Positions 20,301-28,441 of a stretch of 64,000 nucleotides of DNA are shown here, piece after piece. The stretch comes from Rhodospirillales bacterium. Its GTDB lineage: Bacteria > Pseudomonadota > Alphaproteobacteria > Rhodospirillales > Defluviicoccaceae. Within the stretch, counting starts at the first letter, position 1. Each line of letters starts with the position of its first letter. The notes below the pieces were generated by a model, which was given only the letters and a program-made list of their open reading frames with translations, did not search any database and was not told where the DNA came from. The DNA lies in the NCBI GenBank assembly GCA_016710335.1, contig JADJXQ010000002.1, forward strand, positions 248,001 to 312,000, written 5' to 3'. The position numbers were made by a program, and so were the translations under genes.

Positions 20301-20660
20301 CTTGAAGAACTCCACGTGCCCGCCCTGGTAGGAACTGAGGGCGATGCCCTGCACGTCCTCCTGAAGCGCCGCCGTCACCACCTCGTCGACGGACCGGTTG
20401 TGGCCAAGGTGAATCACCTCCGCGCCGGCGGCCTGGATCATGCGCCGAAAGATGTTGATCGACGCGTCATGGCCGTCGAACAGGCTCGCCGCCGTCACGA
20501 ACCGGATCGGGTTACGAAAGCGCGTCTCCGCGTCCTCGGCTTGGCGCTCGCCGGCCGGCTGGCGCTCGGTGTCCGTGCTGTTCTCGCCGGCGCCGCCGTT
20601 GTCGCTGCCGTCGCTGTCGAGGCCGGGCTTGTTGTCTAAAACGCCTATGTCGTCGGGCAC
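17307..20660 (-). CDS. icmF: Fused isobutyryl-CoA mutase IcmF
   Basis: A 1117-residue protein in which an N-terminal B12-binding domain (H64 in DGHDAS), a MeaI-type GTPase chaperone (Walker A GTGGAGKSS at 242-250) and a C-terminal acyl-CoA mutase domain are joined in one chain. This order is specific to IcmF, which interconverts isobutyryl-CoA and n-butyryl-CoA with adenosylcobalamin and can also act on related branched acyl-CoAs. The first 45 residues are a disordered-looking acidic extension. It is transcribed alone away from metY, with a 640-base divergent promoter region. Substrate specificity cannot be read from sequence with confidence. Confidence 0.93.
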   Translation of the reverse strand: MPDDIGVLDNKPGLDSDGSDNGGAGENSTDTERQPAGERQAEDAETRFRNPIRFVTAASLFDGHDASINIFRRMIQAAGAEVIHLGHNRSVDEVVTAALQEDVQGIALSSYQGGHVEFFKYMMDRLREQGGGAIKVFGGGGGVIVAEEIRELNAYGVARIYTPDDGRRLGLQGIIDDMMTQCDFNPSEDLELDVSALADGDTRMLARVLTALQAKALGDAERDEIHALAHRRGVVPVLGITGTGGAGKSSLTDEIVRRFRLFGGEPRIAILAVDPSRRKTGGALLGDRIRMNAIDTPNVYMRSVATRTAGQDVPRAMTDMIAATKAAGFDLVILETPGIGQGDAGVVPYVDLSLYVMTPEFGAASQLEKIDMLDFADVVAINKFDRQGAKDALRDVAKQMQRNREAFGSSPDEMPVFGTIASRFNDTGVTALYREIIRQLNEKSPRHWETTAPDVETKASDAGAGIVPANRRRYLAEIADTVRGYHATIDEQVAIARERQSLQDTQRMLSDAGSDSADVASLLEKRNQALDPRCRKMIEMWPSVKNAYAGEDYVVRMREKEIRFKAAHTSLSGSRIPKVALPNYEDHGALLRWMLKENVPGAFPYTGGVFAFKRENEDPTRMFAGEGDPFRTNRRFKYLSKDSPAKRLSTAFDSVTLYGEDPDERPDIYGKVGNSGVSIATLDDIKVLYSGFDLCEPNNSVSMTINGPAPAILAMFFNAAIDQQVEGFASENGREPTEEEVNKIRTWVLQNVRGTVQADILKEDQGQNTCIFSTEFALRMMADIQEYFVHHQVRNFYSVSISGYHIAEAGANPISQLAFTLANGFTYVEAYLARGMHIDDFAHNLSFFFSAGMEPEYAVMGRVARRIWATAMRFKYGANERSQKLKYHTQTSGRSLHAQEYDFNDVRTTLQALIATYDNTNSLHTNAYDEAITTPTEQSVRRAMAIQLIINREWGLAKNENPNQGSFIIDELTDLVEEAVLKEFESIAERGGVLGAMETGYQRAKIQDESIYYERRKHDGSYPIIGVNTFLNPEGGEPPTPELIRATEQEKQSQLKRLRDFQTRNAAAAPAMVKRLQDTAVAGGNVFEALMDAVRVLSLGQISHALFEVGGKYRRSM

Positions 20661-21300
20661 GGTTCCCTCCGGACTTTGATAAGATCCTCACGTCGCCTGC
20701 GACCTACGAACGCTCTTGCGCGGCATTTCGGCGCCCCGAGCAGTCCGATCGCTTGACCTTTACGCGAAAGAGCAGCCTATTCGAGCCGGCGTATGAGGTA
20801 AAGGTCCTTCCACCCGCCTTCCCATACGCCGCCCTCCCGCTAAGGCCCTTCCGGCGCTTGACCGAGACGACGGACAACTATATGTTCCGATAATGTTCCT
20901 GTCGTTCATTCGTATCGTCCGCCTCCCGTCAGAGCCAGCAGCCGCATCTACAACCTGAAATAGAATTTCTTGTCATTGCTACTTCTATTAGAACCCTTAG
21001 TTTTCAATAGGATAATACCGGCCCCGCATACATCCGCATACATCGGCATACATCTTCACGGCGCAGAATGACACAAAATCAAGCTTCTCAATGGCTTACG
21101 CCGGTTCGTCGGTTCGAAAACCGCACATTGGCATGCGAACCGTGCGCAAAAGTTTAGCGCGGTCGTCGGGCGATTGATATGCTCCGCCACCTGCGAACGT
21201 GATCATGCACGAGGCTCTTGACCATCATACACCCGCGTTCAGAACCGCATCCTGGTACCGGGTTCGAAGTCAGCGTGTTGATAGACAAGTGGGGACCGCA
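20661..21300. other. 640-base divergent intergenic region between icmF and the sulfhydrylase gene
   Basis: No convincing gene is present. The centre (about 20950-21020) is AT-rich for this genome and should hold promoters for both flanking genes. It contains an inverted repeat GGCGTATG/CATACGCC (20788-20795 and 20823-20830), an interrupted palindrome GAAAT-aga-ATTTC near 20960, and a three-copy 10-base direct repeat at 21026-21055. I looked for a SAM-II or SAH riboswitch before the sulfhydrylase and did not recognise one. Confidence 0.6.
21026..21055 (+). repeat. Three tandem 10-base repeats (GCATACATCN)
   Basis: GCATACATCC, GCATACATCG and GCATACATCT follow one another with exactly one helical turn of spacing. 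Such phased short repeats upstream of a gene often bind a regulator cooperatively. They stand 246 bases before the GTG of the sulfhydrylase gene and about 365 bases before icmF. The binding role is inferred. Confidence 0.8.
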
Positions 21301-22593
21301 GTGACCGAGAAAAAGATGCACCCGGAGACGGCCGTGCTGCATGGCGCCTACCGCCACGACGAACAGACGGGCGCCGTCGCCGTGCCGATCTACCAGACCA
21401 CGTCGTTCCAGTTCCGCGACACCGAGCACGCCGAGAACCTGTTCGCGCTCAAGGAACTTGGCAATATCTACTCCCGCATCATGAACCCCACGTGCGACGT
21501 GCTGGAACGGCGCATGGCGGCGCTCGAGGGCGGTGCGGCGGCATTGGCGCTCGGCTCCGGGCAAGCCGCCTCGACCCTCGCGATCCTCAACCTCTGCCGG
21601 AGCGGCGACAACTTCGTCAGCTCGACCGACCTCTACGGTGGCACCTGGAACCTTTTCGCCAATACGCTCTCCGCCTTGGGCATCGAGGCGCGGTTCGTCG
21701 ACCCGACGGACCCCGAGGCGTTCCGCCGCGCGACCGATGCCCGCACCCGCTGCTACTACGCCGAGACCCTGCCCAATCCCAAACTCAACGTGTTCCCGAT
21801 CCGCGAAGTGGCCGATATCGGCAACGAGATCGGCGTGCCGCTCATCGTCGACAACACAGCCGCCCCCGTCATCTGCCAACCGATCGCCCATGGCGCCCAC
21901 ATCGTCATGTATTCGACCACCAAGTACATCGGCGGCCACGGCACCTCCATCGGCGGCATCGTCGTGGACGGCGGCACCTTCGACTGGGAGAAGCACGCCT
22001 CACGCTTTCCTAACCTGACCGAACCGGATCCCAGCTACCACGGCGCGGTGTGGACCGAAGCGGTCAAGCCGCTCGGCCCGATTGCCTACGCGATCCGCAT
22101 GCGGGTCGTGCTGCTGCGCGACATCGGCGCGGCGATGAGCCCGTTCAACGCCTTCATGTTCATCCAGGGCCTGGAGACCTTGCCGCTCCGCATGCGCGCG
22201 CACTGCGCCAACGCCATCCAGGTCGCCGATTTTCTTGGCCGGCATCCCAAGGTCGCGCACGTCATCTACCCCGGCAACCAGGAGGGCGAGATGCGGCGCC
22301 GCGCGGACGCGTATCTCGACGGCGCCTTCGGCGGCCTGGTCGGGTTCGAGCTCAAGGATGGGCGGGAGGCCGGCCGACGCTTGATCGACGCGCTCAAGAT
22401 GGTCTACCACGTCGCCAACATTGGTGACGCCCGCACCCTCGCCATCCATCCAGCCAGCACCACCCACTCGCAGCTGACGCCGGAGGATCGTCTCGCGACC
22501 GGCGTCTCCGAGGGCTACGTGCGGCTTTCGGTCGGCATCGAGCACATCGACGACATCCTCGCCGACCTCAACCAGGCGCTTGACGCGGCTTGA
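21301..22593 (+). CDS. metY: O-acetylhomoserine/O-succinylhomoserine sulfhydrylase-type PLP enzyme
   Basis: A 430-residue Cys/Met-metabolism PLP enzyme with PLP lysine K208 in MYSTTKYIGGHG, plus GSGQAA and ETLPNPKLNV typical of O-acetylhomoserine sulfhydrylase. It would make homocysteine from O-acetylhomoserine and sulfide. I prefer GTG 21301, preceded by GGGGA, because the in-frame extension to 21199 is not family-like. Related enzymes such as cystathionine gamma-synthase share the fold, but the length (about 430) fits MetY. Confidence 0.88.
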   Translation: MTEKKMHPETAVLHGAYRHDEQTGAVAVPIYQTTSFQFRDTEHAENLFALKELGNIYSRIMNPTCDVLERRMAALEGGAAALALGSGQAASTLAILNLCRSGDNFVSSTDLYGGTWNLFANTLSALGIEARFVDPTDPEAFRRATDARTRCYYAETLPNPKLNVFPIREVADIGNEIGVPLIVDNTAAPVICQPIAHGAHIVMYSTTKYIGGHGTSIGGIVVDGGTFDWEKHASRFPNLTEPDPSYHGAVWTEAVKPLGPIAYAIRMRVVLLRDIGAAMSPFNAFMFIQGLETLPLRMRAHCANAIQVADFLGRHPKVAHVIYPGNQEGEMRRRADAYLDGAFGGLVGFELKDGREAGRRLIDALKMVYHVANIGDARTLAIHPASTTHSQLTPEDRLATGVSEGYVRLSVGIEHIDDILADLNQALDAA

Positions 22594-22633
22594 GGACCGG
22601 CGTCCGTTGATCGAGAAGGAGGACCAACGGCCG

Positions 22634-23665
22634 GTGATCGAGAAGGCGACCAACCACCCCGGGGCGTTTCCGCGCACTCGCATGCGCCGCAATCGCCGCA
22701 CCGTCTGGTCGCGTCGACTGGTGGCGGAGCATCGGCTTTCGGTAGACGACATGATCTGGCCGGTGTTCGTCATCGATGGCGAGGACCGGCGGGAGCCGAT
22801 CGCTTCGATGCCGGGGGTCGAGCGCCTCTCCTGCGACCTCCTGGTCGATGCCATCGCCGAGGCGGCCGGCTTGGGTATCCTGGCGGTCGCGGTGTTCCCG
22901 TACGTGTCGCCGGAACAAAAAACCTCCGACGCTCTGGAGGCGGTCAACCCCGAGAACCTCGTCTGCCGCGCCGTTCGCGCCATCAAGGCGGCGCACCCGG
23001 ACATCGGCGTGATCTGCGACGTCGCTCTCGACCCATTCAATAGCGACGGCCACGACGGCCTGGTGCAGAACGGGGTCATCCTCAACGACGAAACCCTGGA
23101 CGTCCTGTGTCGGCAAGCCGTCGTTCAAGCCCAAGCCGGATGCGACATCGTGGCGCCTTCGGACATGATGGACGGCCGCGTCGGCGCCATCCGCGAAGCC
23201 CTCGACGCCGCCGGCCTCAGGGACACCCAGATCATGGCCTACGCGGCCAAGTTCGCCTCCGCCTTCTACGGCCCGTTCCGCGATGCAGTCGGTTCAAGCG
23301 GCGCCCTCAGGGGCGACAAGAAGACCTACCAGATGGACCCCGCCAATACCGACGAAGCGCTGCGCGAGGTCGCCCTCGACATCGCCGAGGGGGCGGACAT
23401 GGTCATGGTCAAGCCGGGGTTGCCGTATCTGGACATCGTGGCGCGGGTCAAGGATGCCTTCGCCGTTCCGACCTTCGCCTACCACGTCTCCGGCGAATAC
23501 GCGATGTGGAAGGCGGCTGCCGACCGCGGCTGGCTCGACAACGACCGCTCGCTGCTGGAAAGCCTGCTCGCCTTCAAGCGCGCCGGCGCCGACGGCATCC
23601 TCACCTACGCCGCCGTCGAAGCCGCCCGGCTTCTCCGCAGGGGCTCCACTTCAGCGGGAGGGTGA
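22634..23665 (+). CDS. hemB: Delta-aminolevulinic acid dehydratase (porphobilinogen synthase)
   Basis: A protein of about 343 residues that condenses two 5-aminolevulinates to porphobilinogen. The Schiff-base lysines are in AYAAKFASAFYGPFR and MVMVKPGLPYLD. The metal site reads DVALDPFNSDGHDG with no cysteine cluster, so this is the Mg-dependent rather than Zn-dependent type. The start is uncertain: GTG 22634 is preceded by AGGAGG at 22617-22622 and gives a usual N-terminus, while in-frame codons continue upstream to 22580. The leader has an imperfect duplication of gatcgagaaggn-gaccaac. It starts 40 bases after metY. Confidence 0.93.
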   Translation: MIEKATNHPGAFPRTRMRRNRRTVWSRRLVAEHRLSVDDMIWPVFVIDGEDRREPIASMPGVERLSCDLLVDAIAEAAGLGILAVAVFPYVSPEQKTSDALEAVNPENLVCRAVRAIKAAHPDIGVICDVALDPFNSDGHDGLVQNGVILNDETLDVLCRQAVVQAQAGCDIVAPSDMMDGRVGAIREALDAAGLRDTQIMAYAAKFASAFYGPFRDAVGSSGALRGDKKTYQMDPANTDEALREVALDIAEGADMVMVKPGLPYLDIVARVKDAFAVPTFAYHVSGEYAMWKAAADRGWLDNDRSLLESLLAFKRAGADGILTYAAVEAARLLRRGSTSAGG

Positions 23666-23697
23666 CGGCGTCTTGCGCTTGCCAGGAGTGCACAGGA

Positions 23698-23760
23698 CCA
23701 TTCGGGTGATTCAGTCGGATGGGTCATGGTGTGCACGCTAATCAAGAGGGTACGTGCAGC
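23698..23760 (+). repeat. 63-base dispersed intergenic element, copy 1
   Basis: This stretch downstream of hemB matches 55594-55656 without gaps at 50 of 63 positions. Shared blocks are TGATTCAGTCG, TGGGTCAT, TGCAC and TACGTGCAGC. As + strand RNA both copies can form a GAUUCA/UGGGUC helix (with two G-U pairs) and a UGCAC/GUGCA helix. It lies in the convergent gap between hemB and cheW. Its function is unknown. Confidence 0.75.
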
Positions 23761-23792
23761 GGAACGCCCAACGATCTTCAGGAAACGCGGCC

Positions 23793-24305
23793 TCAGGACG
23801 CGTTTACGGGCGCCGCTTCGCCTCTGACCTTCTCGCCGAGCAGGCGGTCGACGTCGAGCACCACCATCAGCCCCTGGTCCATGCGGTAGACGCCCCGCGC
23901 CACGTCCTGCCAGACGGGATCAAGGGTCACCGGGCTCCGCTCCCAGCGGCTGTGGGGCAGGCTGACCACGTCCCCCACCCGATCCACCAGCAAAGTGTAA
24001 AGCTCGTGCTCGTGCTCGACCGTCACGCCCATGCTGGGTCCGTCATCCAGGCGCGGCGGAAGGCCGAGGCAGACGCGGACATCGATCACGGTGACGATGC
24101 GGCCGCGGAGGTTGATTGCGCCGCGGACGCTGGGCGGGGCCATCGGGATCGCGGCGATACGCTCGGGCACCAGCATGTCCTGGACCTTCAGGACCGGAAT
24201 GCAGAACCACTGGTCCTCGACTGAGAAGGTGACCAGCTCCGTCGCTGGCTCATCGACGACTTCTGCGGCACGCTTGCGGGGCTGATTCTTGTGGATCGTA
24301 GACAT
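23793..24305 (-). CDS. cheW: CheW-like chemotaxis coupling protein
   Basis: A 170-residue single CheW domain, starting near residue 24 with LVTFSVEDQWFCIPV and including APPSVRGAINLRGRIVTVID, the hallmark stretch of the fold. CheW couples chemoreceptors to the CheA kinase. No cheA or receptor gene is adjacent, so it is an orphan copy in this window. The first 20 residues are basic and poorly conserved. It is convergent with hemB. Confidence 0.93.
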   Translation of the reverse strand: MSTIHKNQPRKRAAEVVDEPATELVTFSVEDQWFCIPVLKVQDMLVPERIAAIPMAPPSVRGAINLRGRIVTVIDVRVCLGLPPRLDDGPSMGVTVEHEHELYTLLVDRVGDVVSLPHSRWERSPVTLDPVWQDVARGVYRMDQGLMVVLDVDRLLGEKVRGEAAPVNAS

Positions 24306-24376
24306 CGGAACTTCCTCGGTTGCCTCTCAGGAGCGTAGCCGAACTTCGTTAACGCTCCGCCACCGCAACCGCGCGT

Positions 24377-26524
24377 CTACGGTCGCTTGCGCGCCTTGCG
24401 TTTGGCGTCCTTGCGGATGGCGCTGCCGCGGCCGGACAGGCTGGGGTTGGTCATGAAATAGGTGTGCGCCGAGAACTCCCGATCCGCGTCCTCAATGTTA
24501 AGCCGGCGGTAGACGGCGTCGGGCCCCAGTTCCCAGCTCTGCACCGTGTCCTTGAAGCAGTGAACCAGGATCTCGTCCAGAAGCTGGCGGTGCACGGTCG
24601 GGTTGGTGATCGGCACCAGGGTCTCGACGCGGCGGTCCATGTTGCGCGGCATCCAGTCCGCGGATGACAGAAACACCTTGGCGTCGCTGGACGGCAGCTT
24701 GCGCCCGGCCCCGAAGGCGACGATGCGCGAGTGCTCCAGGAACCGGCCGATGATGCTCTTGACGCGGATCGTCTCCGACAAGCCGGGAACGCCGGGCCTG
24801 AGGCCGCAGATGCCGCGGATGATGGCGCGCACCTCGACCCCGGCCTGGGAGGCGCGATAAAGGGCATCGATCAGCTGCCCGTCCACCAGGGAGTTGGACT
24901 TGAGCCAGATCGCCGCAGGGCTACCGGCGCCGGCGTGGGCGATCTCGTCGTCGATCAATTGGAGCAGCGTCGGACGGATGCCCATCGGCGAGATGCGGAG
25001 GCGCTTGAGCGCCTTCGGCGGATCGTAGCCGGTGACGTAGTTGAAGGTCGCGGCGGCGTCGTCGCACAGGTCCCGGTCGCAGGTGAAGTACGACAGGTCC
25101 GTGTAGATGCGTGCCGTGACTGGATGATAGTTGCCGGTGCCGAAGTGGGCGTATGAGCGCAGGCTCCCGCTCTCTCGTCGCACCACCAGGCTGATCTTGG
25201 CGTGGATTTTCATGTCGACGAAGCCGTAGACAACGTTGGCGCCGGCGTTCTCCAACTCCTTGGCCCAGCGGATGTTGGCCTCCTCGTCGAAGCGGGCCTT
25301 GAGTTCGACCACCGCCGTCACCTGCTTGCCGGCCTCGACCGCTTCGATCAGCGCCGCCACGATCGGCGAGTCGCTGCTGGTCCGGTACAAGGTCTGCTTG
25401 ATCACCACCACTGCCGGATCCCGCGCCGCCTGGGTGATGAACTGCACCACCACGTCGAAGCTCTCGAACGGGTGATGCACCACGAAGTCCTTGGCGCGCA
25501 CGGCGGCGAACACGTCGCCGCCGTGATCGCGGACCCGTTCCGGGAACCGGGGCTCGAACGGCTTGAACTGCAGGTCCGGACGCTCGCCGACGATGAGTTG
25601 GCGGACGTCCACCAGCCCCAGAATTCCCTCCCGCGCGAACACGTCCTCCTCGTCCACATCCAGTTCGTTGATCAGGATGCGGCGAAGATCGGGATCGATG
25701 TCGGCGTTGATGGAGAGACGGATGACCGAGCCGCGCCGGCGCGCCTTGAGCGCCGATTCGAACGTCTGCACAAGGTCCTCGGCGCGCTCGTCGAACGCCA
25801 TGGCGCTGTCGCGGATGACCCTGAGACAGCCGGCGTGCACCACCCGGAAGCTGGGGTAGAGCTGATCGATGCAGAGATGGATCAGATCCTCCAGCGGGAG
25901 GAAACGGACGCCGTCGCCCGGCAGCCGGATGAAGCGCTCAACCTGGCGCGGGATTGGAACAAGGGCGTACATCGCCGCGCCGCGCGGCTGCTCCAGCCGG
26001 AGGAACAGACAGAAGCCGAGGTTGGGAATGAACGGGAACGCTGTCGCCGGATCGACCGCGATGGGGGTCAGCACCGGAAATACGTGCTCCACGAAGCGCT
26101 GCTCCAGCCACGACCGATCCTCGTCGGACAACTCGCTCGGCTGCACCACGACGATGCCCTCGCTCCGCAGGCCGTCGCGCAACGCTGTCCAGCATGCCTG
26201 CTGATGGTCGCGCAGCGTGCCGCACCGCACCAGGATCTCCGCCAGTTGCTGCTTGGGCGTGCGGCCGTCCTGGCTCGGAGTGTTGAACCCGACCTCCACC
26301 TGCGTCTTCACGCCGGCGACGCGGACCATGTAGAACTCGTCCAGGTTCGACGCCGAGATGGAGAGGAACCGCAGGCGCTCGAGCAGCGGGTGGCGAACGT
26401 TGTGCGCTTCTTCCAGCACCCGCTCGTTGAAGGCGAGCCACGACAGTTCACGATTGATGAACCGCTCCGGCGCGGCCATCAGGTCGATGGCCGGCGGAGG
26501 CGTCGGCGGCGTGTCGTCGTTCAT
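24377..26524 (-). CDS. ppk1: Polyphosphate kinase 1
   Basis: A 715-residue PPK1 starting with the usual N-terminal segment FINRELSWLAFNERVLEEA and carrying the C-terminal catalytic region with YAHFGTGNYHP and SSADWMPRNMDRRVE. It reversibly transfers the gamma-phosphate of ATP to polyphosphate through a phosphohistidine and is membrane-associated. It is the last gene of a three-gene unit after two duplicated alpha/beta hydrolases, with a 12-base gap. The basic tail KRKARKRP is an ordinary extension. Confidence 0.96.
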   Translation of the reverse strand: MNDDTPPTPPPAIDLMAAPERFINRELSWLAFNERVLEEAHNVRHPLLERLRFLSISASNLDEFYMVRVAGVKTQVEVGFNTPSQDGRTPKQQLAEILVRCGTLRDHQQACWTALRDGLRSEGIVVVQPSELSDEDRSWLEQRFVEHVFPVLTPIAVDPATAFPFIPNLGFCLFLRLEQPRGAAMYALVPIPRQVERFIRLPGDGVRFLPLEDLIHLCIDQLYPSFRVVHAGCLRVIRDSAMAFDERAEDLVQTFESALKARRRGSVIRLSINADIDPDLRRILINELDVDEEDVFAREGILGLVDVRQLIVGERPDLQFKPFEPRFPERVRDHGGDVFAAVRAKDFVVHHPFESFDVVVQFITQAARDPAVVVIKQTLYRTSSDSPIVAALIEAVEAGKQVTAVVELKARFDEEANIRWAKELENAGANVVYGFVDMKIHAKISLVVRRESGSLRSYAHFGTGNYHPVTARIYTDLSYFTCDRDLCDDAAATFNYVTGYDPPKALKRLRISPMGIRPTLLQLIDDEIAHAGAGSPAAIWLKSNSLVDGQLIDALYRASQAGVEVRAIIRGICGLRPGVPGLSETIRVKSIIGRFLEHSRIVAFGAGRKLPSSDAKVFLSSADWMPRNMDRRVETLVPITNPTVHRQLLDEILVHCFKDTVQSWELGPDAVYRRLNIEDADREFSAHTYFMTNPSLSGRGSAIRKDAKRKARKRP

Positions 26525-26536
26525 ACACCCATGCCT

Positions 26537-27391
26537 TCAGTCCACCGTCAGCCAGTCGCGGACGATGCGGATCTGCTCTGCGTCCATCAGCATCGGCGCG
26601 TGGCCGATGCCGGAGAACTCCACCAACTCCGCCTCCGGGCCGCGGGTCAGCATCTCTTCGGCCGTGTCCTTGGAGAGGATGTCGGACTCTTCGCCGCGGA
26701 GGATCAGCACCGGGCAGTTGACGTTGTCCCACACCGGCCACAGTTCCACAGGCTCCGAGAACCCCTCTTTGAACGGCTCGGCGAGGCGCGGATCGTAGTG
26801 GAGCCGCACTTTTTCGGAAGCCGGATCGTGCCGCACGCTGACCTCCGCCAGATGACGCCATTGCGCATCGGTCAAGGCGCCGAACGGCTTGTAGATGTCG
26901 CGAAGATAGGCATCAAGCTCGGCGACGTCGTCGAATTCCGGATCGGCGCCGACGTAACCGGCGATCCGCTGCAAAGCGGGGAGATCGATGAACCCGCCGA
27001 TGTCGTTGACTACGAGCTTGCGGATAGGGGTGTTGGGCTGGGCTGCCAGCATCATGCCAAGCAGCCCTCCGAGCGAGGTGCCCACCCAGTCCACCTGCTC
27101 CGCGCCCAAGCGTGCGATCAACGCCGCCATGTCCTGCAGGTACGTCGCCGGCTGGTAGTCGCCGGCGATCGGCAGCCAATGGCTGTCGCCGCGCCCCGGC
27201 AGATCGGGACAGGCCACCCTGTAGAGGTCCTCCAGCGCCGCCGCGAAGGTGTCGAAGTCGCGCCCGCGCCGCGCCAGTCCGTGCACGCAGATCAACGCAT
27301 TGGGGTTGTGCGCCTCGCCCCATTGGGCATAGGCGATCTTGTGAAAGCCGTGCGGCCCGAGGCTCAGATAGCTCTTTTCGGTCATCGGCAT
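26537..27391 (-). CDS. Alpha/beta hydrolase, tandem copy 1
   Basis: A 284-residue alpha/beta hydrolase with oxyanion segment CVHGLARRG, nucleophile elbow GTSLGG (Ser is the nucleophile), and terminal histidine in GIGHAPMLMD. The substrate is unknown. It is closely similar along its whole length to the next gene upstream (27422-28273), so the pair arose by tandem duplication. Spacing of 30 bases to that gene and 12 bases to ppk1 indicates an operon. The ATG 27391 follows GGAAGAGAG. Confidence 0.88.
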   Translation of the reverse strand: MPMTEKSYLSLGPHGFHKIAYAQWGEAHNPNALICVHGLARRGRDFDTFAAALEDLYRVACPDLPGRGDSHWLPIAGDYQPATYLQDMAALIARLGAEQVDWVGTSLGGLLGMMLAAQPNTPIRKLVVNDIGGFIDLPALQRIAGYVGADPEFDDVAELDAYLRDIYKPFGALTDAQWRHLAEVSVRHDPASEKVRLHYDPRLAEPFKEGFSEPVELWPVWDNVNCPVLILRGEESDILSKDTAEEMLTRGPEAELVEFSGIGHAPMLMDAEQIRIVRDWLTVD

Positions 27392-27421
27392 GGTGGTCTC
27401 TCTTCCGTTGATGCGTGGCCG

Positions 27422-28273
27422 CTAGCCGAGCAGCCAGTCGCGCACCGGGCGGATCTGGTCGTGATCCATCAGCATCGGCGCGTGGCCGACGCCGGCGAAC
27501 TCGACCAACTCCGCCTTGGGGCCGCGGATCCGCATCTCGTCCGCCGTCTCCCGCAGCAGGACATCGGACTCAGCGCCCCGCAGGAGCAGAACCGGACACG
27601 CGATCAGGTCCCACACCGGCCAGAAGCTCGCCGGCTCGGAGAACCCATCCTTGAACGGCTCGGCAATGCGCGGATCGTAGTGCAGCTTCCACTTGCCGCT
27701 CGACTCGTCGCGGCGCGAGCCGTGGCGCGCGATGTGGCCCCACTGAGCGTCGGTAAGCGGCCCGTATGGAGCGCATACAACGCGCAAATGGGCCTCAAGC
27801 TGATTGAGCTCATCGAACTCCGGATCGGCGCCGACGAAGCTGGCGATTCGCTCCAGCGCCGGCAGGTCGATGAAGCCGCCGATGTCGTCCAGCACCAGCC
27901 GGCGGATCGGCGTCTTCGGCTGCGCGGCCAGCAACATGCCGAGCAGGCCGCCCAGCGATACGCCGAGCCAGTCGACCCGCTCGACCCGCAACCGCGCCAG
28001 CAGCGCCGCCATGTCCTGCAGATACGTGGTCGGCTGGTAGTCGGCGGCAATCGGCAGCCAGTCGCTCCGCCCGCGTCCAGGCAGGTCGACCGCGACCACC
28101 CGGTAGTGATCGGCGAGGGCGCGGGCGAGTTCGTCAAAGTCGCGGCCCTGGCGGGTCAGGCCATGGACGCACACCAGCGCATCAGGGTTTCCCGGGTCAC
28201 CCCACTCCGCATACGCCACCCGATGGAACCCGTGCGGACCCAGGCCGAGAAAGCTGCTTTCCGTCATCTGCAT
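27422..28273 (-). CDS. Alpha/beta hydrolase, tandem copy 2
   Basis: A 283-residue paralogue of the preceding entry with the same motifs: CVHGLTRQG, nucleophile elbow GVSLGG and GVGHAPMLMD at the end. The ATG 28273 follows AGGGGG, and the in-frame extension to 28459 runs into the divergent promoter of the carbonic anhydrase gene and is not family-like. It is the first gene of the hydrolase-hydrolase-ppk1 unit. Function is unknown; the family includes esterases and ring-opening hydrolases. Confidence 0.88.
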   Translation of the reverse strand: MQMTESSFLGLGPHGFHRVAYAEWGDPGNPDALVCVHGLTRQGRDFDELARALADHYRVVAVDLPGRGRSDWLPIAADYQPTTYLQDMAALLARLRVERVDWLGVSLGGLLGMLLAAQPKTPIRRLVLDDIGGFIDLPALERIASFVGADPEFDELNQLEAHLRVVCAPYGPLTDAQWGHIARHGSRRDESSGKWKLHYDPRIAEPFKDGFSEPASFWPVWDLIACPVLLLRGAESDVLLRETADEMRIRGPKAELVEFAGVGHAPMLMDHDQIRPVRDWLLG

Positions 28274-28441
28274 CGGTAACCCCCTGCCTCTGCGGCGAAC
28301 GCTCAACATCATCGGTCGGTGTTGAGCGCAGATCAAGGCCGCGTCGCGCCAGACGCTTTGCTGCAGCGCAATATCGCGCTTGCGGAACAACGAACATCGT
28401 TTATCGTTATCGAGTTCCGAAGGTTGATGGGAAGGGATGTG

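Noticed and set aside
21026..21055. Iterons of a replication origin
   Set aside because: Only three short units, no rep gene, and chromosomal housekeeping genes on both sides.
21060..21300. SAM or SAH riboswitch before the sulfhydrylase gene
   Set aside because: I found no recognisable SAM-II pseudoknot or SAH core in the leader by eye.
25202..28279. 1025-codon open frame on the + strand
   Set aside because: It runs antisense to ppk1 and both hydrolases, which have clear motifs; composition is that of a shadow frame.
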